Origin: Candidatus Obscuribacterales bacterium
GTDB taxonomy: Bacteria; Cyanobacteriota; Vampirovibrionia; Obscuribacterales; Obscuribacteraceae
Assembly (NCBI GenBank): GCA_020050685.1
Contig: JAGVKG010000060.1
Coordinates: forward strand, 80,292-144,291
DNA: 64,000 nt
Direction: 5' to 3'
A program made the position numbers and the translations under genes. The notes under the pieces were generated by a model. That model searched no databases. It had not been told where the DNA came from and saw only the letters and a list, made by a program, of their open reading frames with translations. Below are positions 36,609 through 46,052 of this stretch, one piece after another (the stretch's first letter is position 1; each line of letters opens with the position of its first letter).

Positions 36609-36980
36609 TTAGCGGAGCTGAGTGCGCTTCTGTGCATCTGGGCTCATCGGCACTTTTGATTTAACACCGTCAGGTCTAATTTCTTTGGGCTCAGCATTTT
36701 TTGCTTTAGGTACAGTTGGTTTGATACCAAAGGATTTAATTTCCTTTGGCTTATCATTTGTTTGAATGTCCACTTTTTGCATTGGCATGGGCTTGGGGCT
36801 TTCTAGGTCGGAAACAGTAGCGTATATTGAAAATGATCCAGGTTCGTCGGCATCAAGAGTGACAGCCTGCGTAAAGCTATCTGCTTGCAATTGTGCGTCT
36901 TCTGCCAGGACGGGCATAGCAGCTATCGCGGAAAGCACTGTGATTATCGTCAAGCTAACGAGATTATTCTGTTTGCTCAT
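36609..36980 (-). CDS. Small secreted hypothetical protein
   Basis: A 123-residue protein with a signal peptide (VSLTIITVLSAIAAMPVLA). The mature part is Lys/Pro-rich with a repeated KEIKSFGIKPTVPKAKNA and KEIRPDGVKSKVPMS pattern, two diverged copies of about 20 residues. No known domain. It lies downstream of the RNase D gene on the same strand, 11 bases from it. Confidence 0.6.
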   Translation of the reverse strand: MSKQNNLVSLTIITVLSAIAAMPVLAEDAQLQADSFTQAVTLDADEPGSFSIYATVSDLESPKPMPMQKVDIQTNDKPKEIKSFGIKPTVPKAKNAEPKEIRPDGVKSKVPMSPDAQKRTQLR

Positions 36981-36991
36981 AAGAGATTGGC

Positions 36992-38164
36992 TCAGATCAA
37001 ATTGAGTTTGATTGGTTGCCCGGCTTTTCCAAGTTTAATAGCGACTTCTTTCCCCATAAGTATAGCCAAAAGTACGTCACCGGCAACCTCTTTTCGCCAA
37101 CCAGTCATAACCGGTAGCTCATGTGAGTCCAAAGTGCCTTCTCTGAATACTCTTAAGAGATGCTGCAATTCATCTCTGGTAGCAACAATCTCGGCAGCCA
37201 GGTTTTGCTCATAACACAAAGTCTTAAGTACAAGGAAAAGCACATCTCCCTGAATCAGATCTTCTTTGCTCGGGATTTGCCCGTGACCGAGAACCGGTAA
37301 TTCACTATCCGGAAGGTTAATCGCTTCCTGCACAGCATTCACCACGAGTGCCCCATAGGTGCGAATTTGATCCGGCCGTACGCTGCGAATGCGTCCCAAT
37401 TCTTCCGGCCTTCTTGGCGGGCGGCGAGCCACTTCCATGAGTACTGCATCAGAAAGAATCGAGCGCGGCGGTCGATTGTGGGTTTTGGCCACCTCGTCAC
37501 GCCAGTTACTCAAGGCTTTCAATATCGCCTGCCCTCGACGCGGCAGACCGCTTGCCCCTTTGATTCGCAAATATTGGCGCGACCTATCCTTCTCATAAAA
37601 GGAAGGATCGCAATAAAGCTCACATTCTTCTGCCGCCCAATCAAATCGCTTATTTGCATTCAGCTTTTCCGTCAATTTGTCGTATAGCGGCAAGAGATGG
37701 CGAACATCATCAAGCGCATAATCAATTTGTTCTTCCGTAAGCGGACGAATCAACCAATCGGTAAAACTTTCTGTCTTGGAAATGGAAATTCCCTTTAGGA
37801 CTTGCAAAAGCTTGGCATAACCAATCGGAAAACCAAAGCCGGCAAAGCCAGCCGCAACTTGAGTATCCATAATATTTTGCGGTAATAAAGACGAATAGCG
37901 AAAGACAAGATCCAAATCTTGATCGGCCGCATGCAGGACCACCAAAATATTGGGATTGGCCACTCTTTGCCAAAGTGGCTCTAAATCTTTCAATGCCAAG
38001 GGATCGATTATATAAGCACCATAATCGGTGGCCACTTGCACCAAACAAAGTTCCGGCAAATAAGTACGCTCAGGAATAAATTCCATATCCAAAGCAAAGC
38101 GCCCGCCTTTATCTATTTCTTCGCAGAGCTCTTGCAATTTTTGATTATCAATAACTATTGTCAT
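36992..38164 (-). CDS. rnd: Ribonuclease D
   Basis: A 390-residue 3'-5' exoribonuclease of the DEDDy type that trims tRNA and other RNA. Visible: Exo I LDMEFIPERTYLPELCLVQV, Exo II LHAADQDLDLVF, and Exo III YALDDVRHLLPLYDKL. An HRDC domain follows (WRDEVAKTHNRPPRSILSDA, RPPRRPEELGRI). The start at 38164 (MTIVIDN) sits 10 bases after the upstream phosphatase stop and is favoured over an earlier ATG that would run into that gene. Confidence 0.93.
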   Translation of the reverse strand: MTIVIDNQKLQELCEEIDKGGRFALDMEFIPERTYLPELCLVQVATDYGAYIIDPLALKDLEPLWQRVANPNILVVLHAADQDLDLVFRYSSLLPQNIMDTQVAAGFAGFGFPIGYAKLLQVLKGISISKTESFTDWLIRPLTEEQIDYALDDVRHLLPLYDKLTEKLNANKRFDWAAEECELYCDPSFYEKDRSRQYLRIKGASGLPRRGQAILKALSNWRDEVAKTHNRPPRSILSDAVLMEVARRPPRRPEELGRIRSVRPDQIRTYGALVVNAVQEAINLPDSELPVLGHGQIPSKEDLIQGDVLFLVLKTLCYEQNLAAEIVATRDELQHLLRVFREGTLDSHELPVMTGWRKEVAGDVLLAILMGKEVAIKLGKAGQPIKLNLI

Positions 38165-38174
38165 ATGAATTTCG

Positions 38175-38999
38175 CTAAGGAACAAACCGAGGAGCCAAAT
38201 GTTTGCGCGACCAAGAAAGCGAGCCTGGACGGCCAATAATTACCGAGTGCTCGTGCAAAATTTTTGGCAGGGGGAAATGAAACTGATCAGAATCAAGTGA
38301 GCCGACATCCATGCCGGCAGCCAGGGCAATTGATACTGGTCCAGCAGTGTCCCAAGCTTTCAACTTGCTCGATAAATGCACATAGATATCCGCTTCGTCT
38401 TCCAATATTTTTACGACCTTCATACCAATAGAGCCGGAGACAACAAAATCAATTTCCGGCACTTCGGCAATCCAAGGATTATTCTTGCGGTCTCGGCTGC
38501 CAATTACCAAACGAGCTTTATCTTGGTTTGGCAGTTGATTAACCGGGTGAATTGTTTGTTTAGTCCCATCGGGCAAACGTTTCCAAAGACCAACGTTTGG
38601 TCCACCAAAATAGACAGCCTCGCGAGCCGGACCAAAAACCCAGCCAAAAGCCGGTTTGAGATTCTGCAAGACCCCGACCATGACGCAATATTGCCCGTCA
38701 TTTTTGACATAATTGTCAGTGCCATCAATCGGATCTATTAACCAAACCCGGCCGGAAAGATCATCACGCCGGTGATCTTCATCTTCCTCAGAAATTATTA
38801 CTGCATTCTCAAAGCGTTCATTCAAGCCTTTCACAAGCATATGAGAAATTGCCATATCCGCTTCCGTCACCAAATCATGCGGCTCGGATTTTTCCTTGAT
38901 ACCAACACCCTCGCGCATAGTGACGGCTAAATGTCCTGCTTGAAAGACAAGATTGCAAACGTACTCGATATCGTCCGTGGTTAGATTGTTATCTTTCAC
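38175..38999 (-). CDS. Inositol monophosphatase family phosphatase (CysQ-like)
   Basis: A 274-residue metal-dependent phosphatase. Conserved metal sites: ISEEDEDHR near residue 70, WLIDPIDGTDNYVK near 88, and KAWDTAGPVSIALAAG near 213. The family covers inositol monophosphatase, 3'(2'),5'-bisphosphate nucleotidase and histidinol phosphatase, which cannot be told apart here; the GTDNY variant fits CysQ-like members best. It is in the same transcript as rnd. Confidence 0.85.
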   Translation of the reverse strand: MKDNNLTTDDIEYVCNLVFQAGHLAVTMREGVGIKEKSEPHDLVTEADMAISHMLVKGLNERFENAVIISEEDEDHRRDDLSGRVWLIDPIDGTDNYVKNDGQYCVMVGVLQNLKPAFGWVFGPAREAVYFGGPNVGLWKRLPDGTKQTIHPVNQLPNQDKARLVIGSRDRKNNPWIAEVPEIDFVVSGSIGMKVVKILEDEADIYVHLSSKLKAWDTAGPVSIALAAGMDVGSLDSDQFHFPLPKILHEHSVIIGRPGSLSWSRKHLAPRFVP

Positions 39000-39017
39000 A
39001 ATTCGATCAGCCTGCCC

Positions 39018-39485
39018 TTAGTCTACATACATTTTGGCGCCAAACTCGTCTGCCAAAACATTGTCCAAAGTATCTGCCACGTATGCACAATTCCATACCA
39101 AATCATCAAGCTCAACTTGATCGAGAGCAGACGTATGCCGCTGTGCCACCACAAGCACCACGTCCTCATGCAAGGACAAGGCGCAGCCGCTCAAACTTGC
39201 ATTAGCTTCCAGCAAGCGGCGAAAAAACGCCTCGCGGTTTGCTTGCGGCACACGCACAATCGGACTGGTTATACGCAAGACCGGCCCGGAATCGGTTTCT
39301 TGCACAAAAATATAAGTCTTGGCCGAGCCCTGCATCAGCCACCAGCCGTAACCAGAGGCGGAGGATTTTGCATCCAATTCTTGCAAAGCCGGGTCCATGC
39401 CGCGAGACTTAAAATAATGATGCACCATGGTCGCCACTTGATCGACTGTGCCCTTACTGACCTTGCTAGTTCCGAACAGGCTCAT
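39018..39485 (-). CDS. YbjN/T3SS-chaperone-fold protein
   Basis: A 155-residue protein. ATG 39485 is chosen (MSLFGTSKVSKG) because GAGGGAAC lies just upstream; the frame is open for ten more codons. The alternation of strands and helices (GWWLMQGSAKTYIFVQETDS, VLRITSPIVRVP, REAFFRRLLEANASLSGCAL, VVLVVAQRHTSALDQVELDD) fits the YbjN / type III secretion chaperone-like fold. Its function is unknown; such proteins usually act as small binding partners. First gene of the minus-strand group with the phosphatase and rnd. Confidence 0.65.
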   Translation of the reverse strand: MSLFGTSKVSKGTVDQVATMVHHYFKSRGMDPALQELDAKSSASGYGWWLMQGSAKTYIFVQETDSGPVLRITSPIVRVPQANREAFFRRLLEANASLSGCALSLHEDVVLVVAQRHTSALDQVELDDLVWNCAYVADTLDNVLADEFGAKMYVD

Positions 39486-39640
39486 CAAAGTTCCCTCAAT
39501 TGCCATCCCACTCATCTTCTGCCACTTTACTCAGACCTTAACAAGTATACCCAAATCGGCAGTTTTATTTTTTAGCCATATGTTCATATATAAGGTATAA
39601 AAGAATCTGGTGGGAATAGCGTTCTTTACAAGTCGGGTAC

Positions 39641-40720
39641 ATGCCAATGGGTTTTAAGTTGATGCCAACATCCACTCACAGGCTCGGTCGTTTGGCGTTC
39701 GGGGCAGGCAAAATCGCGCTAGGCCTCTTTTTCTTTGCCAATTCCACTTTTCTACCTCAAGCCCAGGCTTTAGTTGCCGTCAGCACTTCCTCAAAAACGG
39801 CTGAGGGGGTCCGGGTCACAAGTTTTGAAACCGCCAATGGCAAGCTGGTTGTTTTTTTGCCGGAAGACATGCAAGCCACCGACTTAATTTCCAGCACAAT
39901 CGAGCTTGAACCAAAGGGCAACTCTGAAATTGAGCTCAAGCAAAACAAAGCGGAGCTGAGCAAATACATTTTTGAACTGAGGGAATTCACGAGTGCTGAT
40001 TCAACAAAAGAATCTCCGATCAGCCAGTCTGTTAATTTCACATCCATACAAAACAATCATCTGACATTTCCTTTGGCGATTCCGGAAAAGTGCACAAAGA
40101 TAGTTCTTGCTTTGCGCAATGCTCAAGGAGAAGAAATAGCTGTCCGCACATTTCTATTAGAAGCAAAGCCCGGGCAATCAGCACTTGCGCCAGATATGTG
40201 TTATGTGCCCGCCTCCACGCAATCTGGGCACATTGCCACTATTGGCATGATCAATGATGGCAAGCTGGATGATTTTTTTGCCACCATCGGCAGTGCTACG
40301 AATACACTTTCCTGCCAAAATGTTGCTGCCTCACCACGAGCGATTTTCATTCGCACGCCGCGCACTCTGGTAGGACAGCTCGAGCTAAAAATTACCAAGG
40401 GTGACAAAATGGTAAAGACAAAAGTGAATAACTTGGAAGTGAATGTAACATGTCCAAAATCGACAATGCAAAAAGGTGAGCAGACTGAGCTCATCGTAAC
40501 GGTGCGTGGACTTGCGGGTTTGGCAGCGCCAGTAAAATTGACTCTGGAGAATCGCACACCACAAGTGGTGCAAATGTCCGGCGGCGATACTCAGACCTTC
40601 ACAATTCCCGGACGCAAACCTGGCGAAGATCAAGCAATGAAGAATCAAGATGAAGTCAAAGACAAAGACAATAAAGATAACCAAGATCAGAAAATAGAAA
40701 ACAAGGCCAATCAAAAATGA
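39641..40720 (+). CDS. Secreted hypothetical protein with acidic-basic tail
   Basis: A 359-residue protein with a signal peptide (GKIALGLFFFANSTFLPQAQ, cleavage near ALA). The mature part appears to hold two beta-sandwich-like regions (VFLPEDMQATDLISSTIELE; PRTLVGQLELKITKGDKMVK) and ends in a Lys/Asp/Gln-rich low-complexity tail (KDKDNKDNQDQKIENKAN). No catalytic motif is recognised. The stop overlaps the next start (ATGA), indicating a coupled pair. Confidence 0.6.
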   Translation: MPMGFKLMPTSTHRLGRLAFGAGKIALGLFFFANSTFLPQAQALVAVSTSSKTAEGVRVTSFETANGKLVVFLPEDMQATDLISSTIELEPKGNSEIELKQNKAELSKYIFELREFTSADSTKESPISQSVNFTSIQNNHLTFPLAIPEKCTKIVLALRNAQGEEIAVRTFLLEAKPGQSALAPDMCYVPASTQSGHIATIGMINDGKLDDFFATIGSATNTLSCQNVAASPRAIFIRTPRTLVGQLELKITKGDKMVKTKVNNLEVNVTCPKSTMQKGEQTELIVTVRGLAGLAAPVKLTLENRTPQVVQMSGGDTQTFTIPGRKPGEDQAMKNQDEVKDKDNKDNQDQKIENKANQK

Positions 40721-41478
40721 TAGTAAAAAAGATAGTTTGCATTTTTCTTTCGTTAGGACTAGTTGCTGCCGCTCTGGATATTTCACTAGCATCCGCTGCG
40801 CAATCAATTGAGCGGTCAGTCACACGATCAGTTACACGATCAGTCGCAGCAAAATCATCGACTGCACAATCAACTGCCGCGGACTCGCAGGCGACAGAAT
40901 CAGCGGCACAAGAATCAATTACAGCCAAGCCCGTGCCGAATGCTGAGACGAATTTAGATCAGCCTGATGGGGAACGAAAAGAATCGAGCACAATCTTGGG
41001 TGTCGGACCGGACATGCAATACAAAAGTGATGCGGCAATTGAATCTTTTGGCAACACTTTGCCAACGGCGATTCGCGACAAGCTAGATTACGATATTCTC
41101 AATCCGCTCACACCCTGCGACGATAACGATGCGGTTTGTGGCTATGCACGCGCCTTGCAAGCAAATGATTTTGTCGCCATGGATAAGTGGGCAAAAGATC
41201 GCCTTTGGGCGAGCGACACGCTTGGGCAAATTAGTCTCTTAGGCGTTGCCGGAGCAGTGGCAATTAAGGTGAGCAACAGGGCAACTGCCGGTGCCGACTT
41301 GCAGGCTCAAGCTCGCAAATTCCTAGGACAAATTGCAGAAGATCTCAAAAATGCGGCTGCCAATCTGCCCAATCAAGGCGACATCAACACAAAGGTCCTG
41401 ACCATCGTTCAGGACGTGGTGCCAATTTGGCAGACCTACAGCCAAGGACACGCCATCCCGGAAACCTCGCGCAAGTAA
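40717..41478 (+). CDS. Secreted hypothetical protein, partner of the preceding gene
   Basis: A 253-residue protein with a signal peptide (IVCIFLSLGLVAAALDISLA). A low-complexity Ser/Thr/Ala segment follows, including repeated SVTRSVTRSV from a 12-base tandem repeat near 40817-40850. A helical C-terminal half has YARALQANDFVAMDKWAKDR and a final IVQDVVPIWQTYSQGHA. No family recognised. Translation is coupled to the gene before it through ATGA. Confidence 0.6.
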   Translation: MIVKKIVCIFLSLGLVAAALDISLASAAQSIERSVTRSVTRSVAAKSSTAQSTAADSQATESAAQESITAKPVPNAETNLDQPDGERKESSTILGVGPDMQYKSDAAIESFGNTLPTAIRDKLDYDILNPLTPCDDNDAVCGYARALQANDFVAMDKWAKDRLWASDTLGQISLLGVAGAVAIKVSNRATAGADLQAQARKFLGQIAEDLKNAAANLPNQGDINTKVLTIVQDVVPIWQTYSQGHAIPETSRK

Positions 41479-41489
41479 ACCCGCTTATC

Positions 41490-41615
41490 TTGTCATCCAC
41501 TTGCCACTTTGTCATCTACTTAGCGTTTCGTCATCCACTTATCCTATTTTGTCATCCTGAGTCGCCTCGGTGCTCCTCAGGATGACAGTTGTGTGCATGG
41601 TCCTCAGGATGACAA
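41490..41615. repeat. GTCATCC repeat cluster with inverted copies
   Basis: GTCATC cores at 41492, 41511, 41530 and 41551 (spacing 19, 19, 21) lie in the plus direction. CCTCAGGATGACA then occurs at about 41576 and 41602 in the opposite direction. The fourth forward unit (GTCATCCTGAG) and the first inverted unit can pair as a hairpin. It is the same family as 34294-34384. Confidence 0.8.
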
Positions 41616-41700
41616 GAAACTTCATGACAATTTCCTTGCTAAGAGCCAAGATAAACGGCGGCATGATAATATAAATAACCTGCCTCAATGAGGCAGCTAT

Positions 41701-41772
41701 TCCCGAGTAGCGCAGTGGTAGCGCAGGTGACTGTTAATCACTTGGTCGTTGGTTCGAATCCAACCTCGGGAG
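41701..41772 (+). tRNA. tRNA-Asn (anticodon GTT)
   Basis: The acceptor stem TCCCGAG (41701-41707) pairs with CTCGGGA (41765-41771). A D-arm AGCGCAGTGGTAGCGC, an anticodon loop CTGTTAA with GTT at 41733-41735, and a T-arm GTTGGTTCGAATCCAAC are all present. No CCA is encoded. A T-run (41774-41779) follows and may terminate the transcript. Confidence 0.97.
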
Positions 41773-41779
41773 TTTTTTA

Positions 41780-42038
41780 TTGGACTTGTATCGCATATCA
41801 TACATCGCGAAACCGATTCGGGTGAAGGAATTATCATCGCCGGCGGTCACGAGTCGCTTTTGTGATTAGAACAAGCACAGAAACACTGATTATGAGCCAA
41901 TTCCACTTGACTACCCCTGAATCCCTGTGCTAGCGTCGTAATAAGTCCAAACCTATTTTCGAAGTTCTTGGTGCTTTTTTGCACCACGCGGCAGAACTTT
42001 TCCGTTTACTTTACTAAAAAATCAAAGGGTACATAGTA
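41780..42038. other. Intergenic region with extended hairpin
   Basis: No longer gene is found. A composite stem at 41962-41999 has outer arms AAGTTCT/AGAACTT and inner arms TGGTGC/GCACCA around a T6 loop, with a 6-base bulge on the 3' side. It lies about 40 bases before the short leader frame and could act as a 5' leader structure. Confidence 0.4.
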
Positions 42039-42119
42039 ATGGAAAACCAAAGTTTCCTTAGCCGCCGCATGGCTTTGCTGATAAACAATCTCGGACAAAC
42101 GGTTGCAATAGCGCCATGA
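42039..42119 (+). CDS. Possible 26-residue leader peptide
   Basis: A 26-codon frame (MENQSFLSRRMALLINNLGQ, then TVAIAP) has AAAGGG 8 bases upstream and ends with an ATGA overlap on the start of the TadG-like gene. This layout suggests translational coupling. Too short to judge by composition. Confidence 0.35.
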   Translation: MENQSFLSRRMALLINNLGQTVAIAP

Positions 42120-43711
42120 GCGCCTACACAGCCGTGAATGCAAGACGCCGAAACAATCGGGGAGGCATGCTTGTTCTAGTCTTTGTTTTGGTATGCACAT
42201 TCGTTGTACCTTTAGGTATGATGGGCACCAAAATAAGCTTATTTGCTATGCATAGGCAACAAGCTCAGACTCTGGTTGATGCAGCTTCACTGATAGCAGC
42301 CAATGATCTGTCCAAGATAACAATAAATGATCCGCATTTTGGCTACGTGTCTCTCAGTAATTATCCAGCAATCGGCAAAGCAACTCGCGCTCCGGATGGT
42401 GAGCCTTTGCCGGTAGTTGGCATAAACACTTTAATAGGCACTGTACGACAAAATGCACTGATCGCTCGTGAGCTAGACAACGAAAATATGAGCTTATTGG
42501 CAGAGCAAGACAGATTGGCGTTGGACGACACCATCAAGCAATTGAATGAGGCCTTGAGCTACGCGCTTGGTGAGCCCAGCAAATGCAAGAAGACTCCGAA
42601 GGATATTAATGGGCAAGTTGTTGATCCGGTTTCCGATGTAACCAATTTCTTGAGTGCAAACTTGCCCGCCAATATGGAATTGGAATCGGTACAATTGTCG
42701 GCCGGTTGGTTAACCAATGGTGGCCCAACCACAATTCCTTGTCCGCCGCCGAAGCTATCGGCGCCGGTGCATAAAAATGATAAGACTGAGAGGCCGATGT
42801 ACCGAGCCTTCAGTGATTTACCTGTGGGTAAGTTATCCTTTTGTTTTGCCGGAATTGGTCCTCGTTCGAGTTTAGTAAATCCCTCGGAGTTTTGTAACGC
42901 CGACGAGGAGCATATTTGTTCAATTGTGAGAGTAGAGTGTACTTTCGTCTTAAAAGATTCCAGCCTTCCTGGAAAAGTTACCTCTGTTGCTTGCAGCCAG
43001 CCTTTCACTCTACCGGATGCCACCACCAACGGTGTCATGACGCTGAGGTTTTTGGGAGGACCACCAGCCGGTCTGCAATCGTGGCGTGACTTATTGAGAA
43101 AAAACACATTTCAGGATCACCAACTTGTCAGCTATGACGCAGTGGGCGGAGACTTTCCCCTTCATGCGTCTGCCAAATTGCGGCTATCGTATCCTCAATT
43201 AGCATCTTCCACAGCCCAACAGTTTGCCGAACATTTGTACTTTTGGCTGAGAAGCGGGCATCTACGTCCACGAGCCGATGCTATTCTGGCTATGCTGAAT
43301 GAGCCATTTCAAACGGGCGACAATCAGGTGTATGTCTATCAGTTTGAAGCAAATGGAGAAATTTCGCGCAGAATTGTACCCGCAAATATTTTTCCGGCTG
43401 GAGTGGTTGCCGACAACCAATTTTCGTCTGTGGCCGATACGAGCACTAGCTTCGTAAACCCAGTAATAATTTTTAGAGATAACGTGATGAATCTCAGCAC
43501 CACAGAAGGTGGACTGCATTGCGGGCAACCTTTGGCAGGTTTTCCCCTCAGCCAGCAAGAGTTACTCTATTGTCGTTTCGATGAGTTGGCACCGCGTTTT
43601 AGTCAAAGGGCGACTTACAGTCGTGGCCTGGCGCTAGATATTGAAGTCAGCGATACGAATACTCGGGAAGTTACTTCCATGAGGAGCCTTCCAGCCGGGA
43701 GAAAAATATAA
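42116..43711 (+). CDS. TadG/TadE-like pilus-associated membrane protein
   Basis: A 531-residue protein with one N-terminal membrane segment (GGMLVLVFVLVCTFVVPLGM), followed by the helical region AMHRQQAQTLVDAASLIAAN. This is the arrangement of Tad-type (Flp) pilus pseudopilin-like proteins with the TadE/G-like domain, where the N-terminus is cytoplasmic and the rest external. The large exported part holds six or more cysteines and no catalytic motif. No other tad genes are in the window. Minor pilin or surface protein is the likely role. Confidence 0.65.
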   Translation: MSAYTAVNARRRNNRGGMLVLVFVLVCTFVVPLGMMGTKISLFAMHRQQAQTLVDAASLIAANDLSKITINDPHFGYVSLSNYPAIGKATRAPDGEPLPVVGINTLIGTVRQNALIARELDNENMSLLAEQDRLALDDTIKQLNEALSYALGEPSKCKKTPKDINGQVVDPVSDVTNFLSANLPANMELESVQLSAGWLTNGGPTTIPCPPPKLSAPVHKNDKTERPMYRAFSDLPVGKLSFCFAGIGPRSSLVNPSEFCNADEEHICSIVRVECTFVLKDSSLPGKVTSVACSQPFTLPDATTNGVMTLRFLGGPPAGLQSWRDLLRKNTFQDHQLVSYDAVGGDFPLHASAKLRLSYPQLASSTAQQFAEHLYFWLRSGHLRPRADAILAMLNEPFQTGDNQVYVYQFEANGEISRRIVPANIFPAGVVADNQFSSVADTSTSFVNPVIIFRDNVMNLSTTEGGLHCGQPLAGFPLSQQELLYCRFDELAPRFSQRATYSRGLALDIEVSDTNTREVTSMRSLPAGRKI

Positions 43712-43735
43712 TTGTTCCAAACCAAGCGGCCGTCT

Positions 43736-45886
43736 TCAAGTTACTGGAAAGCCGCGATCGCGCATAAGGGCATTGGTATCGACATCGCGTCCTCGGAAAT
43801 TACGGAAAGCAATATCCGGAGCAACCGAATTACCAACCACAAAAATGGAATCGCGAAAACGATCGCAAGTTTTACGATCATAAAAACTGCCAGCTTCGCG
43901 GAAGGCTTCAGAAGCATCCGCGGACATCGTGTCTGCCCAAATGTACGCGTAATAACCGGCAGAATATCCATCGCTACCAAATATATGGGCAAATTGAGTC
44001 GGTCGATGGCGCATGACAATTTCTTGTGGGCAGCCAATCTCTGTCATCGCCAGCTTTTCAAATTCATCGGCATTGATAGATTGGCTCGGCGTGGCAGCCA
44101 GGTGAATCTTCATGTCATATAAAGCAGAGGCAAGATATTCACCAGTGATAAAACCTTGATTGAAGTTTTTAGCTTTGCGAATTTTTGCGACCAAATGATC
44201 TGGAATTGGCTTGCCCGTCTTGTGATGTAAGGCAAACTTGCTCAGTACTTCATTTGTGATTAACCAACGTTCGTTGACCTGGCTGGGAAACTCAACAAAA
44301 TCAAGTTTAACGTTCGTACCGGCAAGAGTGGGATAGTCAACATTCGATAGCAAACCGTGTAGAGCATGACCAAACTCGTGGAACATTGTCGAAGCATCAT
44401 CCCAAGAAATTAAAATCGGCTCGCCTGGTTTGCCTTTGACAAAATTGGAGTTGTTAGAAACAACCGGCGTGATTGGCTGACGGAATTTCTCTTGAGTACG
44501 GTACTCGTTCATCCAAGCACCAGAATTCTTTCCGTTGCGCGCATAAGGATCAAAATACCACAGCCCAATTTGTTTACCATCACGGCGCACTTCGTAAACC
44601 GTGACATCAGGTTGCACTACTGGCACACCTTCAATCTTCACCATCTCGATACCATAAACTTTGTTAGCCGCGAAGAACATGCCTTCAAGAATCTTATCCA
44701 GCTGCAAGTACTGCTTCACTTCATCTTGATCTATTTCGCATTTAGCCTTGCGTACTTTTTCCGCATAATAGCGATAGTCCCAAGGTTGAATAGTTAGCTT
44801 GGCGTTTTCACCATCGGCAATTGCTTGCATGTCGGCAACTTCTTCATGGACGCGAGCCACAGCAGCCTTCCAGACTCGCATCATCAAATCCAAAGCCGCT
44901 TGCGGAGTCTTGGCCATCGTATCATCTAAGATCCAATGTGCATGAGTAGGAAATCCGAGAATTTTTGCCCGCTCCGCTCGCAACTTGAGAATCTCACTAA
45001 TCGTTTGTTTATTATCGTGTGCATCAGCGTTGTCGCCGCGGCGTGTCCACATGCGCCAGCCTTTTTCGCGCAGATCGCGACGCGAAGAAAACGTCAGGAA
45101 TGGTTCCATGGAAGAGCGGGTATTGGAAATTACCCATTTGCCCTTCAAGCCCTTTGCCTCTGCTTGTGCGGCAGCACTAGCGCGCAAGTCATCGGTAAGA
45201 CCGGCTAAGTCCGCTTCACTTTCGAGAACGAGAATATGTCCTTCTTCATCTGCCAGCAAATTATGGCGGAAGTCGGTGTAATGCCCGGCTAACTTTTCAT
45301 TGATCTGGCGCAGCCGCTCCTTATTCTTTGCATCAAGACCAGCTCCCTGACGCGTGAATTGTCGATAATACACTTCAGTCAAACGCTTCTGCTCTGGCGT
45401 TAATTTCGAATTTTGGCGTACATCGTATACAGCCTTAATGCGCTGAAACAATGCATCGTTCTGAATGACCTCATCTTCGAACTTAGAAATGGCTGGCTTC
45501 AACTCGCTTTCGATGCCCTGCATTGTCTTGTCGTTCATCGACGAAGTGTAAATGTCAAAAAATCGATTCACACGAGTGTAAGGACGCCCAGCATTTTCAT
45601 AAGCGAGAATACTGTTCTCAAATGTCGGAGCTTCTATCTGGCTGGTTATATTCTGGATATCTGCACGCTTGAGATCCATCGCCTTAAACAGCGCCGGTTT
45701 AATATTTTCAATTTTTATCAGATCAAAGCGAGGAACGCCACCATGATCGCCTGTCCATGGTGAAAGAAGTGGATCCAGTGATGTAGCTAAACTGTTGTCG
45801 CTGATTGCTCCTGCTTGATTCCAGAACATACCACCTCCTGTTGCCACACAAGCCAATGCACCCTTGAGAAACGTTCTTCTTTTCAA
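43736..45886 (-). CDS. M3 family metallopeptidase (Dcp/oligopeptidase A type), exported
   Basis: A thimet-oligopeptidase family enzyme of about 716 residues that cuts small peptides. The zinc motif is MFHEFGHALHGLLS, followed by the Dcp-like TLAGTNVKLDFVEFPSQVNE. A Tat-type leader opens the protein (KRRTFLKGALACVATGGG), so it is probably exported folded. The start is set at TTG 45886 because GGAGGG lies 7 bases upstream; the in-frame GTG at 45901 overlaps that ribosome site. Dcp versus PrlC cannot be settled, but the VEFPSQVNERW block favours Dcp. Confidence 0.9.
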   Translation of the reverse strand: MKRRTFLKGALACVATGGGMFWNQAGAISDNSLATSLDPLLSPWTGDHGGVPRFDLIKIENIKPALFKAMDLKRADIQNITSQIEAPTFENSILAYENAGRPYTRVNRFFDIYTSSMNDKTMQGIESELKPAISKFEDEVIQNDALFQRIKAVYDVRQNSKLTPEQKRLTEVYYRQFTRQGAGLDAKNKERLRQINEKLAGHYTDFRHNLLADEEGHILVLESEADLAGLTDDLRASAAAQAEAKGLKGKWVISNTRSSMEPFLTFSSRRDLREKGWRMWTRRGDNADAHDNKQTISEILKLRAERAKILGFPTHAHWILDDTMAKTPQAALDLMMRVWKAAVARVHEEVADMQAIADGENAKLTIQPWDYRYYAEKVRKAKCEIDQDEVKQYLQLDKILEGMFFAANKVYGIEMVKIEGVPVVQPDVTVYEVRRDGKQIGLWYFDPYARNGKNSGAWMNEYRTQEKFRQPITPVVSNNSNFVKGKPGEPILISWDDASTMFHEFGHALHGLLSNVDYPTLAGTNVKLDFVEFPSQVNERWLITNEVLSKFALHHKTGKPIPDHLVAKIRKAKNFNQGFITGEYLASALYDMKIHLAATPSQSINADEFEKLAMTEIGCPQEIVMRHRPTQFAHIFGSDGYSAGYYAYIWADTMSADASEAFREAGSFYDRKTCDRFRDSIFVVGNSVAPDIAFRNFRGRDVDTNALMRDRGFPVT

Positions 45887-46052
45887 TTTAGTTCCCTCCA
45901 CATTTCCTCATATTATTGATCAAATTGCTGGCAGAATCTCGGTGAAAGCATTTAATACGTGGTTCTAATTGCCTAATCTGGGAACAAAACCATTAGGCGG
46001 TCCGCCAGTAGCCAGATGGTAGTCTCACTTGTTGGATGCCCCAGGAGAGCCA

